Both the position numbers and the translations under genes were made by a program. Shown in pieces: positions 43,491 to 53,546 of a stretch of 64,000 nucleotides of DNA. Below the pieces are notes generated by a model. The model had not been told where the DNA came from, ran no database searches, and saw only the letters and a list, made by a program, of their open reading frames with translations. Positions within the stretch are counted from its first letter, which is position 1. Every line of letters begins with the position of its first letter. Location of the stretch: contig JAMQCK010000042.1 of assembly GCA_024196135.1 (NCBI GenBank), positions 62,001 to 126,000 of the forward strand, given 5' to 3'. This DNA comes from Pleurotus ostreatus/Saccharomyces cerevisiae fusant (taxonomy: Eukaryota; Opisthokonta).

Positions 43491-45352
43491 CTACCACTGC
43501 GGCACCGTCAACGGCTCCCTATCGAGACACAAATTGAGCTCGGAGTCGCCCACACGCTTCGCCCATCGGTAGACCTTCAGCCGCCCATCCTCCATCTCCT
43601 TCATGACCTCCCTGTACCCCTCCGGGTTCTCCCTTATCGTGATATACCCCTGGAAGGTCCTCCCCCGGTCATAAACCAGCAGCCCAGAGAGATCATCGTT
43701 CCGCGTAAGACTGGCCGGCCGCTGGATCTTGACGAGGAATGCGTGCTCGTTGTGTTGATTGCCAGATGCAGGGGTTGGTTCGTCCGGTTGTTGAAAACTA
43801 GTCGCGCGTAGAGAGGAGAAGTTGAGCGAGGCGCCGAACATGCGCTGGCCGCCAATCTCGAGCTGCTGCGTGAACTTGACGGTGCGCCACTTGCCGCCGC
43901 GGATGGCGCGACAGAAGGACTTGTGGTCCTTCCAGTGAGCTCGCTGGCAGTCTGAGACAAAATTAGGCGTGAGTAACGACCAAACTCAGTGCTCATACCA
44001 GGACCGCAGTACGCAACTGCCAAGCAACCCGTGCAACGGCTCGTCGTCCTCTTGCCACAAACCGCACACCCGGAATCACTCGTCAGCTTGCCGATGTCGA
44101 ACTGGCTGAGCGGAGAGACCGGGAGCAAGAAACTGATCTTGAAGTTCTTCTCGTGCGACTCAAGCGTTGGCTTGTAATTTGGTGAGAGCTTCTGAGAGTT
44201 GTGGTGGAGAAGCTTCCTGAACAGCGCCTGCTCCTGCACGGTGCATCGGACCTGCAGCATCCGCTCCTTCTTGAGCTGCTCGTAGATGAAGACGTAGGTG
44301 TCGTTCTTCGGCTCGTTCGCGCGACCGGTGTAGTAGACGACGCTCATGATCGGCGTTTTGTCGTTCAGTGCGTGGACGCCCAAGACCTTTCAAAATCCAG
44401 AGTTGAAAATTAGCGCGAACAAGGATGAGCCGATACACGAAGTACTCACCCGCACGCATATAGCCTCCTGGCCTTCTTCGTCCTGCAGGACGCACGTCGG
44501 CTGTCCCTCGTCGTACATATTGGCGAGATACATGATCTAATAGGAGGCTCAGAAGATATGAGAAATACTGACGGCAAAAAGGAACCAACCTTCTGTCGAA
44601 GATCGGCAAATGCGTGCTCGTACGAAGGCAGGACGTTGCGGGTACGACCTTCGCTTTCCGCCCGGAAAGCCTGATAGGCCTCCATGAGCGTCCCCATGCG
44701 GAATCCATCGAGAGCGCTTCTGTCCTGTCGATGGCTCGCGATGAAGTACTGTGGTCGTCGGGTGGGATCAGCAGTCATACCTTCCAAGCCGGGTACGTCG
44801 ACGGGTCCAAAGGGAACTTGTCCGAGAACGAAGGCAGAGACTGGCACATAGACAGAGCCGCAGTGAAGCGCTTTTCGAGAGCATCTTTTGGCAGCTTCGT
44901 GTCGGACGGCAGATTTACGGCCATCGACTGCAGAAGAGCTAGTATCTGCTCGCGATCTTCGCTCTTGTGCGGCTTGGCCTTCGCCTTGCCCTTCTTCGAG
45001 CCTTGTTCGCGTAGCATCTTCTTCCAGTCAAAGCACTCTTCACAGTCTCTCAGCTTGTGAGACTGGCAAAGGGCGCCGGTGTCGCCGTTCTTCTGCTCGC
45101 TGGTAGGAATGAATTTTCCGGCGATAGACAAAGGCTTCCTGAGCTGTGATAAAACGCGTCAAAAGCGCCGTATACGCGTACAGAAGTACATACATCTTTG
45201 CCCTTGTTTTTTGAGACCAGTTGGACGTACTCCAGCATTTCGGCTGGGTCCAAATTGTCGAATGTGCCATCATTGACGCTCCGGTAGTCACACAAGCACT
45301 GATGGCAAAACTCGTGCCCGTGCTCGCAAAGTAGAAACTTGTTGACGATCAT
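43491..45352 (-). CDS. MYND-finger protein, tandem copy C
   Basis: It starts MIVNKFLLCEHGHEFCHQCL at 45352. Blocks in order: CQSHKLRDCEECFDWKKMLR, QILALLQSMAVNLPSDTKLP, SYEHAFADLRQKV, LGVHALNDKTPIMSVVYYTG and EQALFRKLLHHNSQKLSPNY. The MYND finger reads CAVCGKRTTSRCTGC, YCGP, CQRAHWKDHKSFC, split by the same intron as in copies A and B. A C-terminal domain with FLVKIQRPAS and RWAKRVGDSELNLCLDREPL ends at 43491. The small change YCGQ to YCGP sits at the splice point. Predicted protein-interaction zinc-finger protein; role unknown. Confidence 0.82.
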
Positions 45353-45828
45353 GATCTTATACGAGCGGGAAGCAGTTGAATCGAAAGCTCCGGAGCAGGC
45401 GACGACGCGTAGAGAACACACCACGATGAGGGAAAGACAAAGGAATTGGGGCGCGGCCGATGCCGCTGTTATCCCCGAGGGATCACAGGATCACCGGGAC
45501 GGCGAGCCGGTTGAACTCCAGCTCCCGAGGGCCTCGCGGACTGCGCCTTGAATGCGACCGCCACGGCAAGAGGTCGCTATCGCTGCCTATAAACACACGA
45601 CCATGTCCGGGCGCAAATATCCCCAATCAAGGCGATGGGTCTCATACCTATCGCATATTGCATTGAGGTTGGGAAGACTCATGAGGTATCAGGTAGGGCA
45701 TGTCCAATTGCCAATGGTGCATAGGGAGAGACATGATAGTATACATGGTTGGCGCATATGAGAGGCATGGAGTACGTGGAAGGGGGTCGCTATGCTAGTA
45801 GCAAGCCCGCGAAAGTGGATGCGACCAT
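45353..45828. other. Intergenic between MYND copy C and metallothionein C
   Basis: About 480 bases with the copy C promoter and the 3' flank of metallothionein C. No gene is seen. Confidence 0.4.
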
Positions 45829-46053
45829 TTACGAGCACTTGCATTGGCCGGATTGGCACGAGCAGCTGCGACGATGTCAGTACCATATCCCCCATACATT
45901 GCGAGATGAGTGCTTACTTCGAGGTCGTAGTGCACTGGCAGGACGAGCTGCCGCAGTGGGCATCGACGATGACCTGAGTAGACTGTATGCAAAGGCGCGA
46001 ATGTCAGCATTCCCGAAAGTTATAATGAAGAGGACGGTGCGCACGGAAATCAT
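45829..46053 (-). CDS. Metallothionein C (36 aa)
   Basis: A third tiny Cys-rich gene, on the minus strand. Exons 46053-46045 (ATG ATT TCC), 45982-45918 and 45865-45829 join at GTGCGC...CAG and GTAAGC...CAG introns. The protein begins MISSTQVIVDAHC and holds seven Cys in C-x4-C-x-C-x5-C-x-C-x4-C-x-C order, ending QCKCS. Intron positions and phases match metallothioneins A and B (start exon of three or four codons, second intron in phase 2 before a CSC motif), and VDAHC is identical. It is too short and too split to be noticed as an open frame. Metal specificity is unknown. Confidence 0.8.
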
Positions 46054-47176
46054 GCTGGCGGTGAGACGAAGGTGGTCGAGTAGAAGAGAGGTACTGTAGA
46101 TGGAGCCTGAGACTATACGTCGCTTTGAGCTCGCTCTTATACGCACAGAGCAGCAACCCTGCCAGTCAACGTACCACGCGCTACGCCAACCCGCAAACTC
46201 ACGCTCTAACCTCGAACTGGCGAACTCTGGAATCCCACCGCATGACCATCGCTTCCCTTTTCCGCAGCCGCGCCACTGGGAGCAGTGTCCCTCTTATCAT
46301 CGAGTTTGGCTGTTTGAGTCAGAACGCGGGAAGTACGTCGGCCTCTTCATCTGCATTTGGGCGCTTGCTTGCTGTTTGAGAGGAAAGCTAGTGGACGGTC
46401 GAGTCCATAAGCGGATCTCGGGTGCGAGCACCGGCTCTGCCAGTCTTGCCGCGGCGCCCTGACTTCGGTCTGGGGTGATACAGCAGCATCACTGACTTGC
46501 CTTGACTCGCACGACTGCCTGGAAAAGCGCGCACTGAATGCGAGGTGCCTTGTCACGCACGATATGCTGTCACGGTTCAACATCCCCATTGTTCATGCGG
46601 TGATGTCCTGGCCAGAACTAGCGTAGAATGAGATCCGAAGACGAGCGTGAATATACGGACGCACGATTCCTATCCCGTCCAAGCACGCCACGGTCGTCTT
46701 GGGACCCAGTAGTACGACACTTGCTTCTTCGGCGTGAATGGCGTCCTAAGCGCCGCGCTCCAGCCAATTCCATCGAACAATGGGCCTCACTTCACGTGCG
46801 ATCGTCTTCCCCATCTTCTCACCTCCGCGTATACGATACTCGCGGCGATGGCCGTCGCCAAAGGGTCGGGGGCGCCAAAGCTCCCATCGCCTACCACCCT
46901 CTGATCAAATTTGGGGCGTAGGCGGTGTCGCGAGCGCGTGTTCGTCGTGCGTACAGACCACTGGACCCGCTGCGTCGGAAGTGGCCATACACCTGCGCGA
47001 ATTAGTGGGCAGCAGGTGCATGCGGATGACGGCGTGTATGAGACCAGGGCGCTTCACTAAATCCCGCAAACAAGTGCAAATTGCTCACCTCGAAGAGTAT
47101 AAAGGGCCGTCCGACGAGGCGCAGTGCTCTCCAGACTCGAAGTACAGACACCACTTCACAACCACACACAACTAAG
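46054..47176. promoter_or_regulatory. Shared upstream region of metallothioneins C and B
   Basis: 1.1 kb between two divergent metallothionein starts, with no other gene recognised. For C, a TATA-like TATAAGAG (minus strand) lies near 46136, and CCCGCAAAC at 46190-46198 is 136 bases upstream. For B, the conserved promoter block is at 47040-47108. Confidence 0.55.
47040..47108 (+). promoter_or_regulatory. Metallothionein B promoter block
   Basis: Aligns with 26055-26120. It shares GCGCTTCA, TAAATCCCGCAAACA and AAATTGCTCACCT, then GTATAAAGGG as TATA. CCCGCAAAC is at 47063-47071, 105 bases before the ATG, the same spacing as in metallothionein A. Confidence 0.7.
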
Positions 47177-47391
47177 ATGTACTCCGTAAGTGACCGTCGT
47201 CGCTGAGAGTGAAGACGTGCTGACCTGAATCTTGTAGACCATCCAGATGCCCGTCGACGCCCACTGCGGCCAGAACAACTGCCATTGCAGCGGCAGGTAC
47301 GACGATCGCTCCTGCCATACGGCGACCCTCGCTAACGTAGCCCACTTCTAGCTGCTCGTGCCAGGCCAACGACTGCAAGTGCGGCAAGTAA
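47177..47391 (+). CDS. Metallothionein B (35 aa)
   Basis: Exons 47177-47185, 47238-47296 and 47352-47391 with GTAAGT, GTACGA donors and TAG acceptors. The protein begins MYSTIQMPVDAHC and has seven Cys in C-x4-C-x-C-x3-C-x-C-x4-C-x-C order, ending DCKCGK. It differs from metallothionein A mainly by losing two Cys and gaining a Gly/Ser spacer. As in A, the second intron splits a codon just before CSC. Expected to bind soft metal ions in the cytosol. It is convergent with BET4. Confidence 0.85.
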
Positions 47392-47550
47392 GCCAGCTAT
47401 GCACTGCCGAACGACACCTGTTCTTGTAAATCTGAACCACCATAATGCATGAGGGAATATAGTATGGTCACCAGGAATCCGTGGTTGAGAATGAGAAGGC
47501 ATTCATTGCAAAGTAGTATGCGACCACAGGACGAGTGCGCTGTTCAGACC

Positions 47551-48888
47551 CTAGCACGGAACGGCGCTATCAAGATGAGCGCCTATATCCCGGTATCGTT
47601 GCCGTCGCGCAGGGTCCTTCTGCTGCAGGTCTTCGAGAAGTCGAAGGCATTCTTTCCTGAGCTCATCGATGTCAACCGCCCCCGAGTGCTTTCGCAACAG
47701 AAGTCGCTTATAATGAACAAGGGAGTCCATACACCCTTCAGGCCAGTTAGTGATGGTTCAGGAATTTGAGTAAGAAGAGGCTCACACTTGACGTTGGACC
47801 CCTCGTCTGGCTCATCTTGAATGGCTTCCAGCAGCTCTTGTATTGCGGATATCTCGCGCTCGAGAACCTCTCGGTCGTCACCAGGCCCGACAAGCCATCG
47901 GTGGTACATCCAGACGCTTTGGTCGTTAGGATCTGTGTACATCGCGTTCCGCACCAAGTCAAACTCTGCGTCATAGTCAGTGATGCGAATCGCAGTCAGA
48001 ACAATGAATGGACGTACCGGTCTCACGGGAGGCCTTCGGGTCCAAAGCGCCACTTTGCCACAAGGTTGGCAAGACTTTCGAGCGATGATGCCAAGCGCTG
48101 AAGTTGGAGAAGTTGGACTTGATCTTTTGCATCGTGTAGTCGATCTCGTTAATGGCGGGTCTTGGAACGGGCATATTGGCTAGGACGTATCGCCTGTAGT
48201 TCCATGCGTGGACTGTGAGTCAGTCAGTAGTGTCCAGAGCAAGGGTGAGTATGGGTCGTAAGGACGATCTTACAATTGCGTGCGTCGGCCTCTAGCATCC
48301 GCTCGGCGATATAGAGCTCCTTGTTCCAGTAGTCTTGCCGCCAGCCGTTCACGTCCCCCCCTTCCGCCGTCCCGGGACCGTCAGGGACGTTCGCGAGACA
48401 CCATCTGCGGTGATTCCATATCCAGTAGACCTTGGGATGGGCCCGCAAGGCGGCGGTAGTAAGCGCCAGGTCGGCCGACAGAAGATCGTTGATTCCCTCT
48501 TTAGTACTGCGAGAGTGTAAGAGGACAGCATCGGTGAGGAAGAGAGTCACGCACGTCTGGGGGAAGAGGCCCTTCGTCATAATATCGCGTCGGTAGTTCC
48601 ATACAGAGTAGAATTCGGGGTTGATCTCGAGCATCTTCGTCGTTAGATCGAATGCCTCCTGAGATATCTCCCACGCCCGTTTCTGCTCAGATGAGACCCT
48701 GTCCAGTCGATCAAGAACCTAGCTAACCTTGCTCATGACAGCCTCAGAGAGAGCAAGGTACTCTTGCAGTCTCGCTTGCTCGCGCTTCTTCTTGGCCTCG
48801 AGGGCCTCCGGCGTGTAGACGACGCGTTTGACTCCATGCTAAGATGCATTGTAGCCTCGCTAACTGTGTCGGACGAATGTCCTACCAT
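47551..48888 (-). CDS. BET4: Rab geranylgeranyltransferase alpha subunit
   Basis: The alpha subunit of the type II enzyme that adds geranylgeranyl groups to Rab GTPases. Prenyltransferase alpha repeats are visible: FYSVWNYRRDIM, VYWIWNHRRWCL, SAWHHRSKVL and SVWMYHRWLV, the usual WxxR helices. The N-terminal block HGVKRVVYTPEALEAKKKRE is typical. The last intron, GTGAGC to GAAG, rebuilds NVKWCMDSLVHYKRLLL. The start is inferred: a consensus acceptor lies directly before CATGGAGTC, and the first upstream ATG (48888) is immediately followed by a GTAGGA donor, so exon 1 may be the start codon alone. The gene is divergent from SYF1, 136 bases away. Confidence 0.88.
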
Positions 48889-49024
48889 ATTCGAGGATCC
48901 GACGGAGTACAATGGCGGGGATAGTGGACGTCAGAGAACAAGGAGTAACCGAGTTTGGCAATGTTGATCGCGCGGTGTGCACCTTGTCCTGAACGCTCTT
49001 TGGCGCGCCTCCCTCCCCTCCAAA

Positions 49025-52000
49025 ATGCCGTCCGTCGCGGAGAAGTCCGTCTCACTGGACTCCCTCACGTCGCAATTCCCCCTCACCTTCCCCATCCCGA
49101 CTCCGAAATCCGTGCCGGACTTGATCACGGTTCATGACATCGCACGCGAGGAGGACTTGCTGCGAAACCCCACATCTTTTCGCGCTTGGTGGACTGCGAT
49201 ACATGCTACAAGGGAAGCCTATGTCGCCCAGTCGAAGATAGAGAAGCTACCTGAGGACGTACCTCCCGAAGTCGCCGCGCTCTTGGGACCTCTTGCAACA
49301 CCGCTTGGGCGCCTGTCTTTGCAAAGACTGACATACCTTTACGAGGCAGCACTTACTCAGTTCGCTGGCTCGTACAAGCTATGGAAGTCATACCTCACTA
49401 TGCGCATGTCCTTCGTGCTTGGCAGGCTCGTCATGAAGAAGAAGGCTGGCGGCCGGAAAAAGTTTCCCGACATGAAGGACGCGCTGGAGGAGGAGAAAGA
49501 AGACCTCGAGCAGTGGGAGGGGGGCTTGCACGGTATCGTAGGCTGGGAGGAATGGAAGGCGCTTGTCGCGACATTCGAGCGCGCCCTCATGTGGCTGCCC
49601 AAGGTGCGTCGATCGACATTGCTCACTGTCGTGTCACTGACATACATTCCCCAAGATGCCGCGACTGTGGTTGATGTACCTATCCATTTTCAACCACCCC
49701 CTTTGCCCACCTACCCTTGTCAACACGCACGCTCGTCACACATACGACCGCGCACTCCGCACTCTGCCACCATCTCTACACCACCGCATATGGGTACGCT
49801 ATCTGCTCTGGGCGGAAGCTCGAGGCGGCGCGACCATGGTCGCTGTGTACCGGCGCTACCTTGCTGTCGACCCCAGCATCACCGAGCGCTTCACCCACCT
49901 CCTCTTGAACTCCCCCCACTCCGCCCCTCGACCTCTCGAGGCTGCGAAGTACCTCCTGTCACTCGCGCGCAAGGCTGCTCGCGGCGAATACACCAGCCCT
50001 GAGGGCAAGAGCCCTTACCAGCTGCTCCTCGACTGGCTTGAAGTCGTCGAGAAGTACCCTGAGGAGGTCGGTCTCGACGTCGACGACACCAACACCTCGA
50101 ACGATGCAGCAAAAGCGGAGGAAGAAGCCGCTGCCAGCGCATCAACGGTCGTCGAGCCCGCCTCCGTCACTGGCCAGGTTATGCGCATGGCAGGACCTGC
50201 TATTCCCGTCACTGTCTCCGCTGACGGCAAGACGCGGCCATACGACGAAGATGAAGACCCCAAGAGCCCGCGCAAACTAAATATCGAGCAAATTATTCGC
50301 AATGATGGTCTCTCGGTGTACAAGGACCAGGCGGGCCGTCTTTGGACAGGATTGGCGACCTACTGGATCAATCGAGCCGAGCTCGAGCGCGCGAAGGAGA
50401 CCTTCGAAGCCGGACTTGCCGCCGTCGTCACCGTCCGCGACTTCACCCAGATCTTCGACGCGTACGCCGAGTTCAACGAGTCCGTGATCAGCGGGTACAT
50501 GGAGACGCTGGAGGAAGAGGACGACGAGGAGGCGACGAAGGAGATCGAGGAGGAGCTGCAGAAGCACATGCAGGAGTTCGAGGCGCTGATGGACCGGCGG
50601 CCGTTCTTGAACAACGACGTGCTGCTCAGGCGGAATCCAAATGATGTGCAGGAGTGGGAGAAGCGGGTGGCGCTGTGGGGAGAGGACGATGCGAAGGTGG
50701 CGGAGACGTATACGAAGGCGCTGGAGACGATCAACCCGCGGAGGGCGACGGCGAACTTGCATCGGCTGTACGTGAACTTCGCGAAGTTCTACGAGGAGGG
50801 TGGAACGACGAGGGAGGCGGAGCCGGACTTGGACGCAGCGAGAAAGATCTTGGAGAAGGCGACAAAGGTGCATTTCAAGAATGTTGATGACTTGGCGGAG
50901 GTTTGGTGCGAGTGGGCAGAGCTTGAGCTTCGCCATGAGTGCGTACAATTCCTTCGTCCCGTCTTACTCAAACGCTGATCAATGCATAGAAATTACGATG
51001 AAGCCATCCGGGTCATGCAGCGAGCCGCTGCCATCCCGAAGAACCCTCGCATTAACTATCACGACCAAGTAAGTCACCAACGTGCTTCCTTTAACGTCTC
51101 AGGCTGATAATCTCTTCAGTCACTATCAGTTCAAACTCGCCTGTTTAAGTCCCTTAAGCTGTGGTCCTTCTACGTGGACCTCGAAGAGTCAATCGGCACG
51201 GTCGAATCCGCCAAAGCGGTTTACGACAAGATCCTCGACCTGCGCATCGCCAACGCCCAGATCATCGTCAACTACGCCGCCTTCTTGGAAGAGAACAAGT
51301 ACTACGAGGAGAGCTTTAAGGTAAGGCCACATCATCATTCTCTTTCTACTCTGAGCTTACGCGCCTGCAGGTCTACGAACGCGGCGTCGAGCTCTTCACC
51401 TTCCCCGTCTCCTTCGAGCTCTGGAACATCTACCTCTCCAAGTTCGTCAAGCGCTACGGCGGCTCCAAGCTCGAGCGCGCGCGCGACCTCTTCGAGCAGG
51501 CGCTCGAGAAGTGCCCAGCGAAGTTCTGCAAGCCGCTGTTCTTGATGTACGCGAAGCTCGAGGAGGAGCATGGCCTGGCGAAGCGCGCGATGTCGATCTT
51601 GGACCGCGCGACGCAGGTGGTGGCGGATGAGGATAAGTTTGAAATGTTTACGATCTACATTGCGAAAGCGACGGAGAACTATGGTCTCCCAGCCACACGG
51701 CCCATCTACGAGCGTGCTCTGGAAGGTACGCCCACACTCTTCCCTTCTTCAATCTCCACCTATACTTACGCCCCCCTTTCCAGTCCTCCCCGACCGCCAA
51801 ACCGCCGAGATGTGCCTCCGGTACGCCGCCCTCGAGCGCAAGCTCGGCGAAATCGACCGCGCGCGCGCCATCTACGCCCACGCCTCCCAGTTCTGCGACC
51901 CGCGCACGAACCCCAAGTTCTGGGCCGAGTGGAACAGCTTCGAGATCGAGACCGGGAGCGAGGACACGTTCCGGGAGATGCTGCGCCTCAAGCGCGCGGT

Positions 52001-52243
52001 GCAGGCGCAGTTCAACACGGAAGCCAGTTACCTCGCCGCGCAGACCGTGTCGGCGAGTGCGGCGGGTGCTAATGCGCAAGAGGATGGTGCAGCGGCGGCA
52101 GGGGAGGACGCGATGGCGGCGGCGGAGAGGGCGGCGGTGAAGGGGCCGGCGTTTGTGAGTGCGTCGAGTAATCCGGTGAAGGAGGCGGAGGCGAAGCCGG
52201 TGGAGAATGTGGAGGAGATTCATATATCGGACGATGAGGAGTA
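49025..52243 (+). CDS. SYF1: Pre-mRNA splicing factor SYF1 (XAB2 homologue)
   Basis: A scaffold of the NineTeen complex in the spliceosome, built of HAT repeats. Six exons (49025-49603, 49656-50938, 50990-51068, 51120-51321, 51371-51725, 51784-52243) give 985 aa, close to the family length. Characteristic blocks: [104 protein letters not shown] [19 protein letters not shown] and [10 protein letters not shown]. The C-terminus ends in an acidic HISDDEE tail, as in other SYF1 proteins. The start [10 protein letters not shown] at 49025 is preferred over an in-frame ATG 16 codons upstream because upstream residues are not family-like. Confidence 0.94.
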
Positions 52244-52442
52244 GGTGCTGTATTTTGTAGGTATTTTGGCACGAAGGACTTTGCGTGGCCCGAACCACCT
52301 GTGATCTTGAGGAAGTCGGTGCTGGCAAGCAAGTACGCCAATGCTCTGGGACGTCACGCGCTTAGGTCACTGCGCTAAACATCGGTGCGCAAGTGCGACG
52401 TTGCTGGCCCTCAGCAAGTATCCTGGGTGCGCTCTGCGTGCC

Positions 52443-53301
52443 TCATCGCCGTCCCCATCGGTCAATCTCCGCGGCACACAAATCGTTCCATCTCGCATCC
52501 CAGCCCTCGTCTTCGAGGTCGGTCTGTGCTGCCCATTCGGAGACGATCAGGCGCGACTCCTCAAAGGAGAGGGAATGGCTGCGAAGCCGCTGTATCATGT
52601 CGGCGTGCTCTTCCAGGGACCTGTGATAGGGAACAAGGAGGTCTGGGATCTCCGTAACTGAAGGAGATGAGATGGCAAAGGTCACTTTGGTGGAAGGAAT
52701 ACTCACCGAACTTCTCCAAAGGCCATGTCACCCACAAGGGTTCTGTACTGACCCATTGCCATCCCTTAGTCTTATGCGCGTTCTGCAGGACCGCTTCCAG
52801 ACTGTCAATAATCGCGTTCATCTTCTGGAATTGTTTCCTCTGCAAGTCGCGTAAGACGCATGATCGAAGAAGTTATGAAGGACTGACCAGCTTGCCGAGT
52901 ATTACGTCCAGATCGGTAATGCACTTCTCCATTACCGAGATTTTTTCGCTTACGATATGGGTCTTTGGCTTTCGCCCTGGGACTAGCGCGAGTGCATTCC
53001 TGACTTGCATTGAGACTTGGACACTGCACGCGAAGAAGTGAACGCACTCAAGCTCTGTTCTGCTATCTACAAGAGTCTTCGTTGCCCTCAGTCCGTCATG
53101 CAGCACAAGTTCATCCCATGTCTGTGCGATCGACTGCAGCTCTTGCATAGCAGCCCGCACCTGGCGATGATACGTGCTCTCCGTCGATCCTGCGCGCGAC
53201 GAGGAGTTCGGTGCGCTATTTCCTCCTCCTCTTTTCTGCGCCTGCGCAGGAGACGAGGTCGGCGTCGACGGGCCCTTGAACGATGCCAATCGGCTGCTCA
53301 T
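52443..53301 (-). CDS. Conserved-looking helical protein, unidentified
   Basis: About four exons on the minus strand. It starts MSSRLASFKGPSTPTSSPAQ at 53301. A Ser-rich N-terminus precedes predicted long helices (VRAAMQELQSIAQTWDELVL, VSEKISVMEKCITDLDVILG, FQKMNAIIDSLEAVLQNAHK). A Trp-rich stretch GWQWVSTEPLWVTWPLEKF and a C-terminal WAAQTDLEDEGWDARWNDL end at 52443. The exons are consistent in style and splice signals, so it is probably a real gene. I do not recognise the family and assign no function. It is divergent from the C78 protease gene. Confidence 0.6.
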
Positions 53302-53546
53302 TTGGGGCGTGGAAAAGACCGATGGACGTAAAGAACAAAAGGAAAGGCCAAGTTGGGTAACGCGATCAGTCACATTTTGTCACGCGCGTTTTGCTTCCGA
53401 TTACATCATTAGCAGGCTTCGGACGCGTCGCCGCTCCTTGGCCTTGTACTTCTCGACATGTCGTATACTTTGGCTGGCGGACGACTGGATGCCTCAGAGG
53501 CGGGACTGGGGGCAAACGGGTGCGCTGCATGGTCTAGTCGCCTATA

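Noticed and set aside
45460..45550. GC-rich stretch with GGTTGAACTCC, reminiscent of a tRNA
   Set aside because: Stem pairing fails and the invariant A-box bases are absent; it lies in the MYND copy C promoter.
46347..46921. Additional genes between metallothioneins C and B
   Set aside because: Open frames are short, compositionally unlike neighbours and show no conserved motif; a fourth metallothionein was looked for here and not found.
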